This document shows, piece after piece, positions 26,601 to 34,200 of a stretch of 64,000 bases of DNA. Location of the stretch: contig NZ_CP072913.1 of the NCBI RefSeq assembly GCF_017968885.1, positions 2,960,001 to 3,024,000 on the forward strand. Direction: 5' to 3'. The notes below the pieces were generated by a model. It did not search any database. It saw only the letters and a list, made by a program, of their open reading frames with translations, and had not been told where the DNA came from. Positions within the stretch are counted from its first letter, which is position 1, and the number at the start of each line of letters is the position of its first letter. A program made the translations under genes and the position numbers. This stretch comes from Pseudomonas sp. Tri1. Its GTDB lineage: Bacteria > Pseudomonadota > Gammaproteobacteria > Pseudomonadales > Pseudomonadaceae.

Positions 26601-28224
26601 TCAGTTCCAGCAGCAACGCAATGTTGTGGTAGACCGGGTTGGCGTTGTACAGGTAGCCGGTTTCGAAGGTGTCGACGAACCACATCCGCTCCTGGTGAAA
26701 GGACAGCGGCAGCCGCTGCGGCGCAGGCACAAGGGCCTTGACCTCGGGCAAGGCCAGGGTCGGGTCCAGTTCCAGGGCCGCAATCCGGGTGTCTGGGGCT
26801 TGGGTGAAGCAGCGCAGCAGACGCTCGAAGCGCCCCGCCAGTCGCTCGATGGTGGAGGCGTCGAACAACGCGGTGGAGTACGACAGGCTGCAGGACAGGC
26901 TTGGACCACCTTCGTCGATGTGCAGGGACAGGTCGTGCTGGGTGTTGTCCTTGGGCGACGGTAAAAACTCCAGGTTCAGCCCCGGCAACTGCAACTGGCC
27001 GCCAGCGCCCCCGGCATTGGTGTAGAGCATGGTCTGGAACACCGGGCTGTGGCTGGCGCTGCGTGGTGGCTTGAGGGCTTCGACCACCAGCTCGAAGGGC
27101 GTGTCCTGGTGGGGCGAGGATTCCAGCATCAGGTGCTTGACCTGTTGCAACACCTGATCAAGGGTCGGGTTGGCTTCCAGGCGTACGCGCAGGGCCAGGG
27201 TGTTAACGAAGAAGCCGATCAGCGACTGCACATCCTGGCGGTCGCGGTTGGCGGCGACGGTGCCGATCACCAGGTCCTGTTGGCCGCTGATGCGCGCCAG
27301 CAGGACCGCCCAGGCGGCCATCAAGGTCATGAACGGTGTGGCGGCGCGGGACTGGGCGAACTGGGCGATGGCGGCGGACAACGACGCGGGCAGATCGAAG
27401 CCCAGGGTTTCGCCGCGGTAACTCTGCACCGCTGGGCGTGGGCGGTCGGTCGGCAACGAGAGCAGGGCCGGGGCGCCACCCAGGTGAGCACGCCAGAATT
27501 CCACTTGCCGGTCCAGGCGCGCGCCTTCCAGGTGTTGGCGCTGCCAGGCTGCATAGTCGGCGTATTGCCGGGGCAGCGGCGGCAGCGGGTCGGGCTGCCC
27601 GGCGCTGAACGCCTGGTACAACGTGGCGAACTCCTTGACCAGGATGCCGATGGACCAACCGTCGGAGATGATGTGGTGCTGGGTGATCAGCAGCCGATGC
27701 TCGTCGTCGGCCAGGCGTAGCAGGCTGCCGCGAATCAGCGGCCCCTGCAGCAGATCGAACGGTTGCTTGGCTGCCTCTTCACTCAGGCGCGCTACCTGGG
27801 CCTCGGCTTCGTCCCGGGATAGATGGCGCAGGTCATGCTCCACCAGGCTGAAGCCGCAATCGGCCGGGGCGATGATCTGCACCGGGTGTTCGCCTTCACG
27901 GCGGAAGGTGGTACGCAGGCTTTCATGCCGCGCCACCAGACGATTGAGGGCCGCCTTGAGCGCGGCCAGGTCGAGCGCGCCACGCAGCACCAGCGCGGCG
28001 GGCATGTGATAGGCGGCGCTGGCGGTCGGGTCCAACTGGTCGAGAAACCACAGCCGCTGCTGGGCGAACGATAACGCCAGCGGAGCGTCACGGTCGACGC
28101 GGGGCAGGTCGTCAGGAGCACTTTCGATGACCCGTGTCGCACCACGTTGCTTGAGCAGTCGCAGGAGTGCGGCACGTTTCAACTGGTCGAGACTATCGTT
28201 ATGTTCGTTCAATTTATTCAGCAT
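14626..28224 (-). CDS. Giant NRPS, second half of a SyrE-like line: Thr, Thr(Dhb), Asp, then an A-less C-T-TE module
   Basis: Predicted 4532 residues; probably thanamycin ThaB-type. Order: C6 (HHIISDG near 186), a second C-like domain (HHLLADR near 641), A6 (near 1110), T6, C7 (near 1695), A7 (near 2178), T7, dual-type C8 (HHLLQAEGD near 2678; HHLVSDN near 2795), A8 (near 3271), T8, C9 (HHIVSDG near 3855), T9 (LGGISLM near 4218) and TE (GWSAGG near 4348). A6 and A7 both read DFWNIGMVH, the threonine code, fitting allo-Thr6 and dehydrobutyrine7. A8 reads DMKDLGMVD and by position should be the (3-OH)Asp. The ninth module has no A domain, exactly as in SyrE, where chloro-Thr arrives in trans. 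The ATG at 28224 overlaps the end of the upstream NRPS gene by 11 bases; its ribosome-binding site is weak, suggesting coupling. The N-terminus (SLDQLKRAALLRLLKQRG) may be a docking helix. Confidence 0.88.
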   Translation of the reverse strand: MLNKLNEHNDSLDQLKRAALLRLLKQRGATRVIESAPDDLPRVDRDAPLALSFAQQRLWFLDQLDPTASAAYHMPAALVLRGALDLAALKAALNRLVARHESLRTTFRREGEHPVQIIAPADCGFSLVEHDLRHLSRDEAEAQVARLSEEAAKQPFDLLQGPLIRGSLLRLADDEHRLLITQHHIISDGWSIGILVKEFATLYQAFSAGQPDPLPPLPRQYADYAAWQRQHLEGARLDRQVEFWRAHLGGAPALLSLPTDRPRPAVQSYRGETLGFDLPASLSAAIAQFAQSRAATPFMTLMAAWAVLLARISGQQDLVIGTVAANRDRQDVQSLIGFFVNTLALRVRLEANPTLDQVLQQVKHLMLESSPHQDTPFELVVEALKPPRSASHSPVFQTMLYTNAGGAGGQLQLPGLNLEFLPSPKDNTQHDLSLHIDEGGPSLSCSLSYSTALFDASTIERLAGRFERLLRCFTQAPDTRIAALELDPTLALPEVKALVPAPQRLPLSFHQERMWFVDTFETGYLYNANPVYHNIALLLELSGEINQPALQTALDGLLARHAILRCRVLSDGSSAWQQFDGPATLALELIQGNPHDLTALALAETRRPLTMDGGSLVRASLVRADERSAILAIAVHHLLADRSSMQLLKRDLLALYEAACADRDAELPALSLGYGDFAAWQRNLPATVLENLRAYWAYQLRGKLQALELPLNRPRAAVHVFAEASHSFTLEPALVRRLEALAREVGVSCDSLALSAFTALLRRYAGHDELVVGTTAACREPALRDVVGPLDNLLVMRGQCDSDTTLQQLWEHTASNLTQGLRHRHMQFDQLVLALNPAKDMSRTALFDVLFNFQRTTDASSLVAGLAINTLETNLGYGKNDLHLLIKASEQHWAGHLVYNAEFFDVEFIQQLMRHYVRLLEAFVEDLQQRVDDIPLLDAAERQRQILDFNDSEAAWPDTLTLHQIFEEQARQHPERIAVNLGPERLSYRQLNEQANRLAHRLRSAGVQPQELVAIALDRSVQMIVATLAVLKAGGAYVPIDPSSPQERIAYVLRDSGVRKAIARQDMSPALQDLGIEVFDAAPASGGSTDNLPNLTAANHLCYVIYTSGSTGEPKGALLEHRNVVRLLHNNRLDFRFNADDVWSLFHSNAFDFSVWEIFGALLYGARLSLVPEALRRDPQELLAFLEREQVTVLNQTPSAFHQLSAAALAAPDVRLEHLRYVIFGGESLELGRLDAFHRAFGHVALVNMYGITETCVHVTYKAIGAADIAAGVSNVGRPIPTTVAYVLDAHQRLLPVGVAGEICVGGLGVGRGYLNRPALSAERFIADPFRPGERLYRSGDLGKLLDNGEIVHLGRMDAQVKIRGFRIELGEIEAKLLACAGVREARVLAREDVSQGKRLIAYLIPQAGTALQVAALRKQLGATLPDYMIPSAFVSLHAYPLTANGKLDQDALPAPDLDAMSERGYVAPEGATETALAQIFQELLGLERVGRSDSFFELGGHSLLAAQLVSRVRQQLGGDLMLRELFSHPTVEELARVVGDLQIAHTETIGLVDRDKPLALSFAQQRLWFLDQLDADAGSAYHMPAALLLRGNLDRAALKTALDRLVARHESLRTTFVRRGEQPVQVIAPAYCGFALSEQDLRSLPYEQASLSAARIGNSEALAPFDLGQGPLIRGRLLRLADDEHILLITQHHIISDGWSVGVLVKEFAALYRAFSQGQADPLPALPIQYADYAAWQHQALNGERLSRQADFWREHLGGAPALLSLPTDRPRPATQSYRGGDVPVEIAAALRERLERFCQQHNVTLFMTLLSAWSVLMARLGNERDVVIGVPTANRSRTETENLIGFFVNTLALRVNLTENPSVVQLLEQIKQTTLAAHEHQDIPFEQVIEALQPPRSLSHNPLCQVALSLDNTPGGGELSLPGLTLTPVAQAHETSQFDLMLTLGNDGGSLAGVIEYASDLFDRSTVERFAQHFQTLLQALVEDVEQPVLALPLLSPAQRQASPATLAPKAVFPVQLLIHQRFEQVAAAQPHATALVLGECELSYQALNRRANRIARELLAQGVRPDDRVAILARRGVEMVCAVLAVLKAGAAYVPLDPAYPSERLGYLLADSTPVALLAQPDCLDGLPEHAVPVVSLKDYVAADDLADVSLDYNLEAKALGLTPRHLAYVIYTSGSTGLPKGVLVEHGHVARLFDATAGLFDFDQNDVWTLFHSFAFDFSVWEIWGALSYGGKLVIVPSDVARSPDDFYALVCQQHVTVLNQTPSAFRQFIEARERSDQEHALREVIFGGEALDFRSLRPWTARTALSRTRLVNMYGITEITVHATYYPISQVEIDTGAPSLIGPPLPDLCLRILDEYQQPVPVGVNGEIYIGGAGVARHYLNRAELNAERFIRDPYAVEPGARLYRTGDIARYRVDGGVVYVGRNDSQIKIRGFRIELGEIEAQLLALADVREALVIVREDQPGDKRLVAYLIAHDDVVLESSVLRNQLASVLAEHMLPGAFVTLQAWPLTTNGKLDRNALPAPDLSAAASKHYEAPLGEIELTLASAWQELLGVERVGRQDHFFELGGHSFLVISLIERLRQADLQLDVRTVFSAPTLKAMAAVLAGGNNVQRFVPANLIPADCMAIEPQMLPLVSLSQGEIEQIVADVPGGASNVQDIYPLSSLQEGILFHHLLQAEGDAYLMRTVVTFNRRQLLDDFLAAVQVVIDRHDILRTALRWHGLPQPVQVVHRQAQLPVVTLDCLPGENALQTLRDHTDTHHLRLDLQRAPLIAAYIIYDAPNEQWLLALLDHHLVSDNVTLRLIMLEIQAVLAGQADSLPPSQPYRNFIAQAANVSQADHEAYFRRLLADVDSTTAPYGVLDVRGNGAGIKRAVEHLSEALSARVHRMARQQGVPTSVLFHAAWGLVVAATSGRDDGIFGTVLSGRSQGTAGADHALGMFINTLPMRIRLQQNTVSDIVRDAYQQLSELLTHEQASLALAQRCSAVDASLPLFTVILNCRHGDLVNTSGENVEDMGDHEGMHFIASETRTNYPIEIAVANVGNGFSLTAQSITGIDPQRIAAYLGQAVAALVEALEQAPERLASDLKVLPETERQLLLGDFNHTASDFGPAQPIHTLFETQVQANPEAVALVCENQQLSYRQLNRRANHLARQLLELGIQPDQRVAICAERSLDMIVGLLGVLKAGAAYVPIDPAHPAERMAFMLQDSQPRALLSQSALSLPSGELPLLLLDTVDSLQAADDAAFDANPQVPGLTAEHLAYVIYTSGSTGQSKGVMVEHRSVFNFWQVLTRTTHRYCPTPATVALNAGFFFDMSIKGISQLFSGHRLVIIPQLIRASGHELLDFLEQHQVHAFDSTPSQLDTLLAAGLLERQSYQPVSVLLGGEAINAATWEKLRNCPSIRFYNMYGPTECTVDATIDLIRDLGERPSIGRPIANVQVHVLDARGEPTPLGVAGELHIGGAGVARGYLNRPELSAERFIADPFSTEPNARLYKTGDLGRWLADGTLEYLGRNDFQVKIRGFRIELGEIENALVAYPGIREAVVIAREDSQGDSDNKRLVAYVCGEPVPAEHLRSALLSGLPEYMVPSAFVHLDALPLTANGKLDRRALPAPGQESLASKTYEAPQGDTEIAIADIWKGLLHLDQVGRHDGFLELGGHSLLAVQLLSRLRRKLGARITLRELFDAPTVRGLAALVHGASPTQSASIPLANRSGRLPLSFAQQRLWFLDHLDHAAGAAYHLPLALRLQGALDKAALQATLDRLVARHETLRTRFELVDGEPVQKIAPADHGFQLDQQDLRTLALDERKARLEHLGQINATPLFDLSHGPLMRGHLVQLADEEHVLFITLHHIVSDGWSNSVLAREVSALYSAFTQGQKDPLPPLALQYVDYAAWQRQSLEGPALQAQVDFWRQHLEGAPALLNLPLDRPRPAIQSYAGGILECNFSPALSADLRAFSQAQGTTLFMVLLAGWSVLMSHLSGQDDVVVGTPVANRQRPELEALIGFFANTLALRVSTERDIRVEELLARIRNLTLSAYNHQDLPFEQVVSALQPTRSMSHSPLFQVMLSLDNTPPAPLQLPGLEVKTLESPHNTTQFDLSLSLIDNGERIGGSLQYANDLFDRPTVQNIAELFAKLLENLVADGQQSIGKLLESTPPLVRSVNAIAQPRFGDDSPAPALPYEAPKGDTEIAIAALWQELLKLERVSRHDDFFSLGGISLMAVQMASRLRKVLGKPIAVRDLFVEPTIAGFARTLDGQARPGGHSNLVPIRRTGSQRPLYLVHPLGGEVQYARDLAPVLDPQVPVYGLAASGLVAGEAPLADVPTIAARYLTAIRQTQPQGPYRIAGWSAGGLIAYEMARQLQAGGEVVEFLGIIDASARPDPVPTQSISEAQFLMAWLPEQIDPGLMRQLTALAEHSDIDAMLALCITHRLLPEELPHDIDAALLRTHLEVAYRMRQAIGAYVSPSSPLKVSLFTASEQRRSDPTLGWRALLADQVSVTPLPGTHNTLVKAPHVAKLGEAISQALKTAAES
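17640..19085. repeat. Long near-identical repeat, copy 1 (A8 region)
   Basis: Direct repeat of 35237-36680. It covers the end of condensation domain C8 and most of adenylation domain A8. Nearly every base I compared by eye is the same, with the main difference in a short stretch near 18440-18500. Similarity drops sharply at both ends. Confidence 0.75.
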
Positions 28225-31200
28225 CCTTGGAGACGATAGCGAGCAGTTCGCTTTCAGACAGCGAAGCCATTTCTTGTTGCAGGTCGAGCAATTCATCCGA
28301 CTCGTACTGCGCCAGTTGCAGGGTGTTGATCAGGTCGGCCAGGGCCAGCAGCGAGGGGTGTTCGAACAATCCTCTGAGCGGCACTTCGACACCGAAGGTT
28401 TCTCGCGCCCGCAGCGTGACCTGCACCGCCAACAGTGAGTGGCCGCCGAGTTCGAAGAAGTCGTCGTGCCGGCCGATCCGTTCCAGGCCCAGCAGGTCGG
28501 CCCAGATCTGCGCCAGCAACGTTTCGGTTTCACCGTTGGGCGCTTCGTACTGGCGATAGGCAAAGTCTTCGCTGCGGGGAGCGGGCAGGGCGCGGCGGTC
28601 CAGCTTGCCGTTGGGGCTCAGCGGCAGTTGCTCGACCACCACGAACGCGGCGGGGACCATGTAGTCCGGTAGCTGCGAGGTCAGGTAAGGCCGCAGCGTG
28701 CTGCTGGCATTGCGGCCGGCCAGGTGCGGTTCGACACTCAGGTAGGCCACCAGACGCATCGCCCCTGGTGTGTCTTCGCGGGCGATAACTGCCGCCTCGC
28801 GGACCCCAGGCAGGGTCAGCATGAGGGCTTCGATCTCACCGGGTTCGATACGGAAACCACGGATCTTGACCTGTTGGTCGTTGCGTCCGAGGAACTCGAG
28901 CACCCCATCGGCGCGCATGCGCACCAGGTCGCCGGTGCGGTACATCCGTGGCGCGTCGCCTGGGCCGAACGGGTCGTTGAGGAAGTGTTCGGCGTTCAGT
29001 GACGCCCGATCCAGGTAGCCTCGCGCCACCCCCGCGCCGCCTACGTACAATTCGCCCGGCACGCCGAGTGGCACCGGCTCGCGCTGTTCGTCCAGCACGT
29101 ACAGGCGACTGTTGGGGATCGCCCGCCCGATGGGCACCGTGCCCCGGTCCTGGGCGGTACAGCGATGCACCGTGGTCCATACGGTGGCTTCGGTGGGGCC
29201 GTACTCGTTGTACAGAGTGATCTCAGGTTCCAGCCCGGCACACGCCTGCACCAACTGCGCGGGACAGGCTTCGCCGGCGACGATCATTTCTTGCAGGAGG
29301 CCATGACCGTTACCGCTGGCCAGGCTCGTCAGCACCAGGCGTCCCAGGGACGGCACGCACAGCAGCGAGGTGATGGCCTGTTCGCCAATGAACCGGGCGA
29401 TGGCGTCGGGATCCCGGGCAGTCTCGGTATCCGGGATGCACAAGGTGCCGCCACCGACCAGGGTGCCGAAGACCCCGGCCACGGAACTGTCGAAGGCAAT
29501 CGACGACAACAGCAGGAAGCGCTTGTCGGTTGCCGGCCCATACACCGTGCCGCGGGCCAGCGTCGAGGCCACCAGGTTACGGTGCTCGATCATCACTCCC
29601 TTGGGTCTGCCGGTGGAGCCCGAGGTGTAGATCACATAGGCCAGGTGCGCCGGGGTCAGGCCCTGGGCATCCCATTGTGGGTCCTGGCTGCTCGAACGCA
29701 CCGCCAGCGCCCGTTCGATGGCCAGGTAGCGAGTGCCCTCCTGCAGTGTGCCCACGGCCGCGCGACCGACCGGATCGGCCAGCAACAGGCGCGGCCTGGC
29801 GTCCTCGATAATCGAGGCCAGGCGCTCGGTCGGGTAGCTCGGATCCAGCGGCACGTAGGCGCCTCCGGCCTTGAGAATCCCCAGCAGGCCACTGATCATC
29901 GCCACGCTGCGTTCGACACAGATGGCCACCAGATCCCCCGGTTGGACCCCAGCCGCGATCAGCTGGTGCGCCAGAGCGTTGGCTTGGGCATTGAGCTCGG
30001 CGTAACTGAGCGATTGTCGGCTGTCGAGCAGGGCACAGGCGTTCGGCGTGCGGCGCACCTGCGCTTCGAACAGCTGTTGAATGCACAGGTGCGTCGGGTA
30101 GTTCACCTCGGTCTGGTTAAAGGTTTCCAGCAGTAGGGTGCGCTCCTGGGCAGGCAGCACGTCCAGTTGCGTGAGTGGGATCTGTGGCGTGTACATCAGG
30201 GCCTGGGTCAGTTGCTCCAGCGCCCGTTGCATCAAGGCGCAGATGCGCTGCGGGTCAACCCCCTGCACACTTTGCACGGTCAGGCCCAAGGCATCGCCAT
30301 AGTCGTTGACCGACAGGGTCAAGGGGTAATTGGTCCGCTCGGCACTGTCGAGGATGCGCATGCCCGGCCAGTGCAGCTGGCTGTCGTCGCGCTGGTGGCG
30401 ATAGTTGAGCAGCGTGGTGAACAGCGGCAAGGCGTTGGGTACGCCACTGCAACGCTGCGCCAGGGCCAGGGAGGCCTGTTCGTGGTCCAGCAGCTCGATC
30501 AGGTCGCGGTGGGTGGCCAGGACCTGTTCATTGGCCCCGGCGTTTAGCTGCAGGCGCACCGGCAGGGTGTTGATGAACACGCCCAAGGCCCGTTCGGCAC
30601 CGGCCGAGCCTTGCAGGCGCCCGGCGACCACCGTACCGAATACCACATCCTCGCGACCGGTGCAGCGGGCCAGGACCTGGGCCCAGGCAACGTGGAACAG
30701 CGTCGCCGGAGTGATGCCTCGCTCCCGGGCCTGGGCGCGGATGCGCAGGTTGAGCTCGACGCCCAACTGCACGCTGGCTTCTTCGATATGGCTGCCGTCG
30801 CCTTGCACTTCCAACAGATCGAAGGGTGCGGTGGGGGCATCGACATCCGCCAGCCGGCGGGTGAAGTAAGCTTCGTGAACTTCGGCCGGGATGGCCTGGG
30901 CCTGGGCAATGAAGTCGCGATAGGGCTGTGGTGCCGCCAGGCTGTCGCTTTGTCCATGGAGGATCGCGTGGATTTCTTCCAGGACGATTTCCAGGGTCAC
31001 ATGGTCGCTGGCCATGTGGTGGTTGAGCAGCGCCAGCAGCCAGCGTTCGGAGTGCGGATCCTGGGCGATGCAGGCACGCATCAGCGGCGCCTGGCGCAGA
31101 TCCAGGCGCAGTTGCCGTGGGTCGCTCAAGGCTTCGAGCTGGCTGCGCGGGTCCATGTGGCCGTCGAGGGAAACGCTGTGCACCGGCAACCGCGCCTGGC

Positions 31201-34200
31201 GCTGTACAACCTGCACCGGTTGGGGCAAACCGTCCCAATGCACGCAGGTGCGCAGGATATCGTGGCGGTCGATCACCTGTTGCAAGGCGGCGATGAAGGC
31301 GTCGAGGCGCTGGCGGTTGTCGAACTCGAGCATCGAGCGCACCAGATAGGCGTCGCCTTCATGCCCGAGCAAATGATGGAACAGGATGCCTTGTTGCAGT
31401 GGTGCCAGGGGGTAGATGTCCTGGATATTCTGCGCACCCCCGGGCACGGCAGCGACGATGTGTTCGAGCTGAGCCGAGGTCAGCTCCACCAGCGGCAACA
31501 TCTGCGGTGTCAGTGCCAGGCAAGTGTCCGGAATGCGATTGGCCGGAGCCTGGAAAACCGAGCTTGTGGTGGTCGTCAGGGCCAGGGCCAGCTCCCGCAG
31601 GCTCGGGGCGCTGAAAACCATGCGCACGTTGGCGTTCAGGCCTTGTTCGCGCAAGCGTTCGATCAGGCTGACGGCCATCAGCGAGTGGCCGCCCAGTTCA
31701 AAGAAGCCGTCGTGACGACCAATGCGCTCGATCCCCAGCAAGGCTTGCCAGATATCGGCCAGGATCTGTTCCACACGTCCTTCAGGTGCCTCGTAGGCGC
31801 GGCTGGCGTAGGCATCCTGATCCGGTTCGGGCAGGGCGCGGCGGTCGAGCTTGCCGTTGGGGGTAAGCGGCAATGCGTCCAGCACCACGAAGGCGCTGGG
31901 CACCATGTGTTCGGGCAGGCGACTGAGCAGTTCGGCGCGCAATTGTCCGGCAGCGGCCGGTTCGCCGCACAGGTAGGCCACCAGGCGTTTGCCGGACTGG
32001 TGATCGCGGGCAACGACCGCCGCTTCGCGAACCCCCGCGAGAGCAGCGAGGGCGGCTTCGATTTCCCCCAGTTCGACACGCAGGCCGCGGACCTTCACCT
32101 GATCGTCGTTACGGCCCAGGTACTGCAACGTGCCGTCCGGCAACCAGCGACCGATGTCGCCGGTCTTGTACAGCCGCGCGTCGGCCTTGCCATAGAACGG
32201 GTCGGCGATAAAGCGCTCGGCGCTGAGCTGCGGCAGGTTGAGGTAGCCGCGCGCGACCCCGATACCGCCGATGTGGATCTCACCGGGTACGCCCACCGGC
32301 AGCAACTGCCCATGGCTGTCCAGTACATGCAATTGCATGTTGCGGATCGGTCGGCCAATCGGAATCGACTGGTGCCGGTAGGTCTCGAGATCGCTATCAG
32401 CGGTGTACCAGGCGACCACGTCACTGCACTCGGTCGGCCCGTAGCTGTTGATCACCGTTGGCCGTGGCAGAGGGAGTTTTTCCAGCATGGCGAGCTGGAT
32501 CGGCTCACCGCCCAACACCACCCGTTTCAGACAGGCAAGGGCTTGTTGATGGTCGGCGTCCACCAGCGCGTGGAAGGCGCTGGGCGACATGTTGAGGTGC
32601 GTGATGCCGGCGTCGGCGATCTGCGCGACGATGGCGCCGGGGTTGAAGGGTTCTTCGGCCAGGTGCAGCGTGGCGCCGACCAGCAGTGGCGCGAGGATGT
32701 TTTTCTGGGTCAGGTCGAAGTTGTAGGAGGACGCGAGCAGCACGGCATCGCCAGCATCGAACGCCAGGTCTTCGAGGTACCAGTCCAGCAGGTTGCGCAG
32801 GCCGCGATGTTCGACCATCACGCCTTTGGGCAAGCCGGTGGAGCCGGAAGTGTAGATCACGTAGGCCAGGTGACCGAAGCCCAGCGCTGTTACTTGGGGG
32901 TTGTGAGCAGGGGCTTGCAGCAGCGCCGCGCTGCCCAGCTCCAGCGTCGCCAGGCCTTGGGGCAGCGGCAATTCGTCCAGGCCTTGCTGGCGAACCAGGG
33001 CTCGTGGCTTGCTGTCGCCCAGCATATGGGCCAGACGTTGCGCCGGGTACTGCGGATCGAGCGGCACATAGGCCGCACCGGCCTTGAGGATGCCCAGCAG
33101 GCCAATGACCATTTGCGCACTGCGGCGGGCGCAGAGGCCGACGGTGTCGTCGGGTTGCACGCCCAGGGCGATCAGCGTGTGGGCGACGCGGTTGGCCTGG
33201 GCATTGAGTTCGGCGTAGCTCAGGGTTTGTCCTGCGCAGACCAGCGCCACGGCGTCCGGGGTGCGGCTCGCCTGTGCTTCGAACACCACGTGCGGGAAAC
33301 GGCTTGGGCTTTCGTCCAAAGCGACACTGGCCGGGTTGAAGGTTTCCAGCAGTTGTTGGCGCTGCGAGTCATCCAGCAACGGCAGGGTTGCCAGCGCTTG
33401 GTTGGCATCGTCGAGCATCGCGTCGAGCAGGTGCAGCAAATGCTGGCCCCAACGGGCAATGGTGCTTTCGTCGAACAGGTCGGTGGCGTATTCGAACTGG
33501 CCGCTGATGGTTTCGCCATCGTCATTGAGCGACAAGCTCACGTCGAACTGCGTGGTGCCGGTAGGTTGTGGCAGCGGGGTCAGGCTCAGCCCTGGCAACT
33601 CCAAAGCCTGGTCGCGCGGGGTATTGCCCAGCACCAGCATGGCCTGGAACAGCGGGCTGTGGCCCAGGCTGCGTTCCGGTTGCAGGACTTCGACCACCTG
33701 TTCGAACGGCAGGTCCTGATGGCTGTAGGCGTCGAGGGTGGTGGCCTTGATCTGCGTCAGCAACTGGTCGACACGGCTGTGGGCCTGGACGTCGATGCGC
33801 AGGGCCAGGGTGTTGACGAAGAAGCCGATCAGCGCCTCGGTTTCCTGGCGTGGACGGTTGGCCACCGGGGTGCCGACCACCACTTGCGGTTGGTTGCTCA
33901 GGCGCGAAAGCAGGATCGACCAGGCGCCGAGCAGGGTCATGAACGGCGTCAGGCCCTGTTGCTGGCTGAAGCGGCGCAGGCGAGTGCTGAGTGCTGCGGG
34001 CAGTTGCAGGGCCAGCGCGGCACCCTGGTAGCTTTGCACTTGCGGGCGGTTATGGTCACTGGGCAGTTCCAGCAGCGCCGGGGCACCGCTGAGGTGTTCC
34101 TTCCAGAAGCCGACCTGGGCGTGCAGGCGTTCACCTTGCAAGTGTTGCTGTTGCCAGGCGGCATAGTCGGCGTATTGCAGGGCCAGGGCCGGCAGTGGAT

